A DNA stretch of 64,000 nt, taken from positions 210,937-274,936 of the forward strand of contig SEMN01000632.1 in assembly GCA_005408345.1 (NCBI GenBank), in the 5' to 3' direction. Positions 63,528-64,000 of the stretch are shown piece after piece. Position numbers and translations under genes: made by a program. This DNA comes from Macquaria australasica. Lineage: Eukaryota; Chordata; Actinopteri; Centrarchiformes; Percichthyidae. The notes beneath the pieces are model-generated. The model was not told where the DNA came from, searched no databases, and saw only the letters and a program-made list of their open reading frames with translations. The stretch's first letter is position 1; each line of letters opens with the position of its first letter.

Positions 63528-64000
63528 AGCTGCGTAAAGCTCAGAACAGGCTGGTGGATCTGTGTGATCTACGCAAGAGGCTTAATGTCTGTACTGGGAC
63601 TGACTGGGCTGGAGGCTGTGAGAGATGGAGACTCACACAAGTACGCGCAGATCTGTCTGTGCATCGACAGTATACTTGAGGACCCTCATTAACGTAATGC
63701 ATTCACTATAACCCCAACCTTAACTTAAGCTATGTTTTAAAAGTGTCAAACCGCAAACAACCCTTTGAATAATTAAAGTTGGTTGAAATGTCCTCACTTT
63801 CCAAAAGTGTCCTCACTCTCTAAAAACTCACTTAAAACTCAAGCTGGTCCTCTCAAAGATACACAAATGGTCACATGAAAGTTTCAAAAACTGAGTGCTA
63901 ATAACCAGAAAACAAAAGAGGCAGTCTAAAGCAGGGAGGAATGGAAAAAAAAAGACAGATGGAGAACAAGACAGAGAGAAGAGAGAGAGAAAAGACAAAG

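Overview
The window looks like nuclear DNA of a ray-finned, probably percomorph, teleost fish. Three things point there. There is a spliced Eph-receptor gene with GT/AG introns. There are long (CA)n/(TG)n, TTTC and purine tracts. The dispersed repeats resemble fish repeats: short TTAA-flanked inverted-repeat elements, a tRNA-derived SINE, LINE 3' tails and a hAT-like element. There is no bacterial, organellar or viral gene organisation. No open frame exceeds about 190 codons, and the longest ones are low-complexity or repeat-derived.

Layout. Positions 1 to about 50.8 kb show no gene I can support. This stretch is AT-rich, with scattered mobile-element debris at 6.6-7.9, 12.7-13.2, 18.8-19.1, 27.6-28.9, 31.0-31.3, 33.6-34.5, 46.9-48.1 and 50.0 kb, many microsatellites, and some compact homeodomain/POU-site-rich stretches that could be conserved enhancers. 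At 50.84-51.34 kb the base composition becomes GC/CpG-rich. This holds the likely promoter and 5' leader and then coding exon 1 (51244-51343) of an EphA-class receptor tyrosine kinase. Intron 1 is about 6.0 kb. Coding exon 2 (57299-57363) is 65 bp. Intron 2 starts at 57364 and continues past the window end.

The two exons join in frame (phase 1 junction) to give a signal peptide followed by the start of the ephrin-binding domain: NEVNLLDSRSVMGD, then GWVAYPKNG. From memory of family sequences this is closest to EphA5, so I call it epha5. The large exon 3 (rest of the ligand-binding domain) and all later exons lie beyond 64000.

No self-contained new system was found. The items most worth a second look are: the leader's upstream ORFs, including one overlapping the receptor start codon; a nested transposon cluster at 46.9-48.1 kb; a possible pair of mini-exons near 25.7 kb; a POU-type palindrome at 27.45 kb; and candidate regulatory blocks around epha5. 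Family names for repeats rest on remembered consensus sequences and were not searched.
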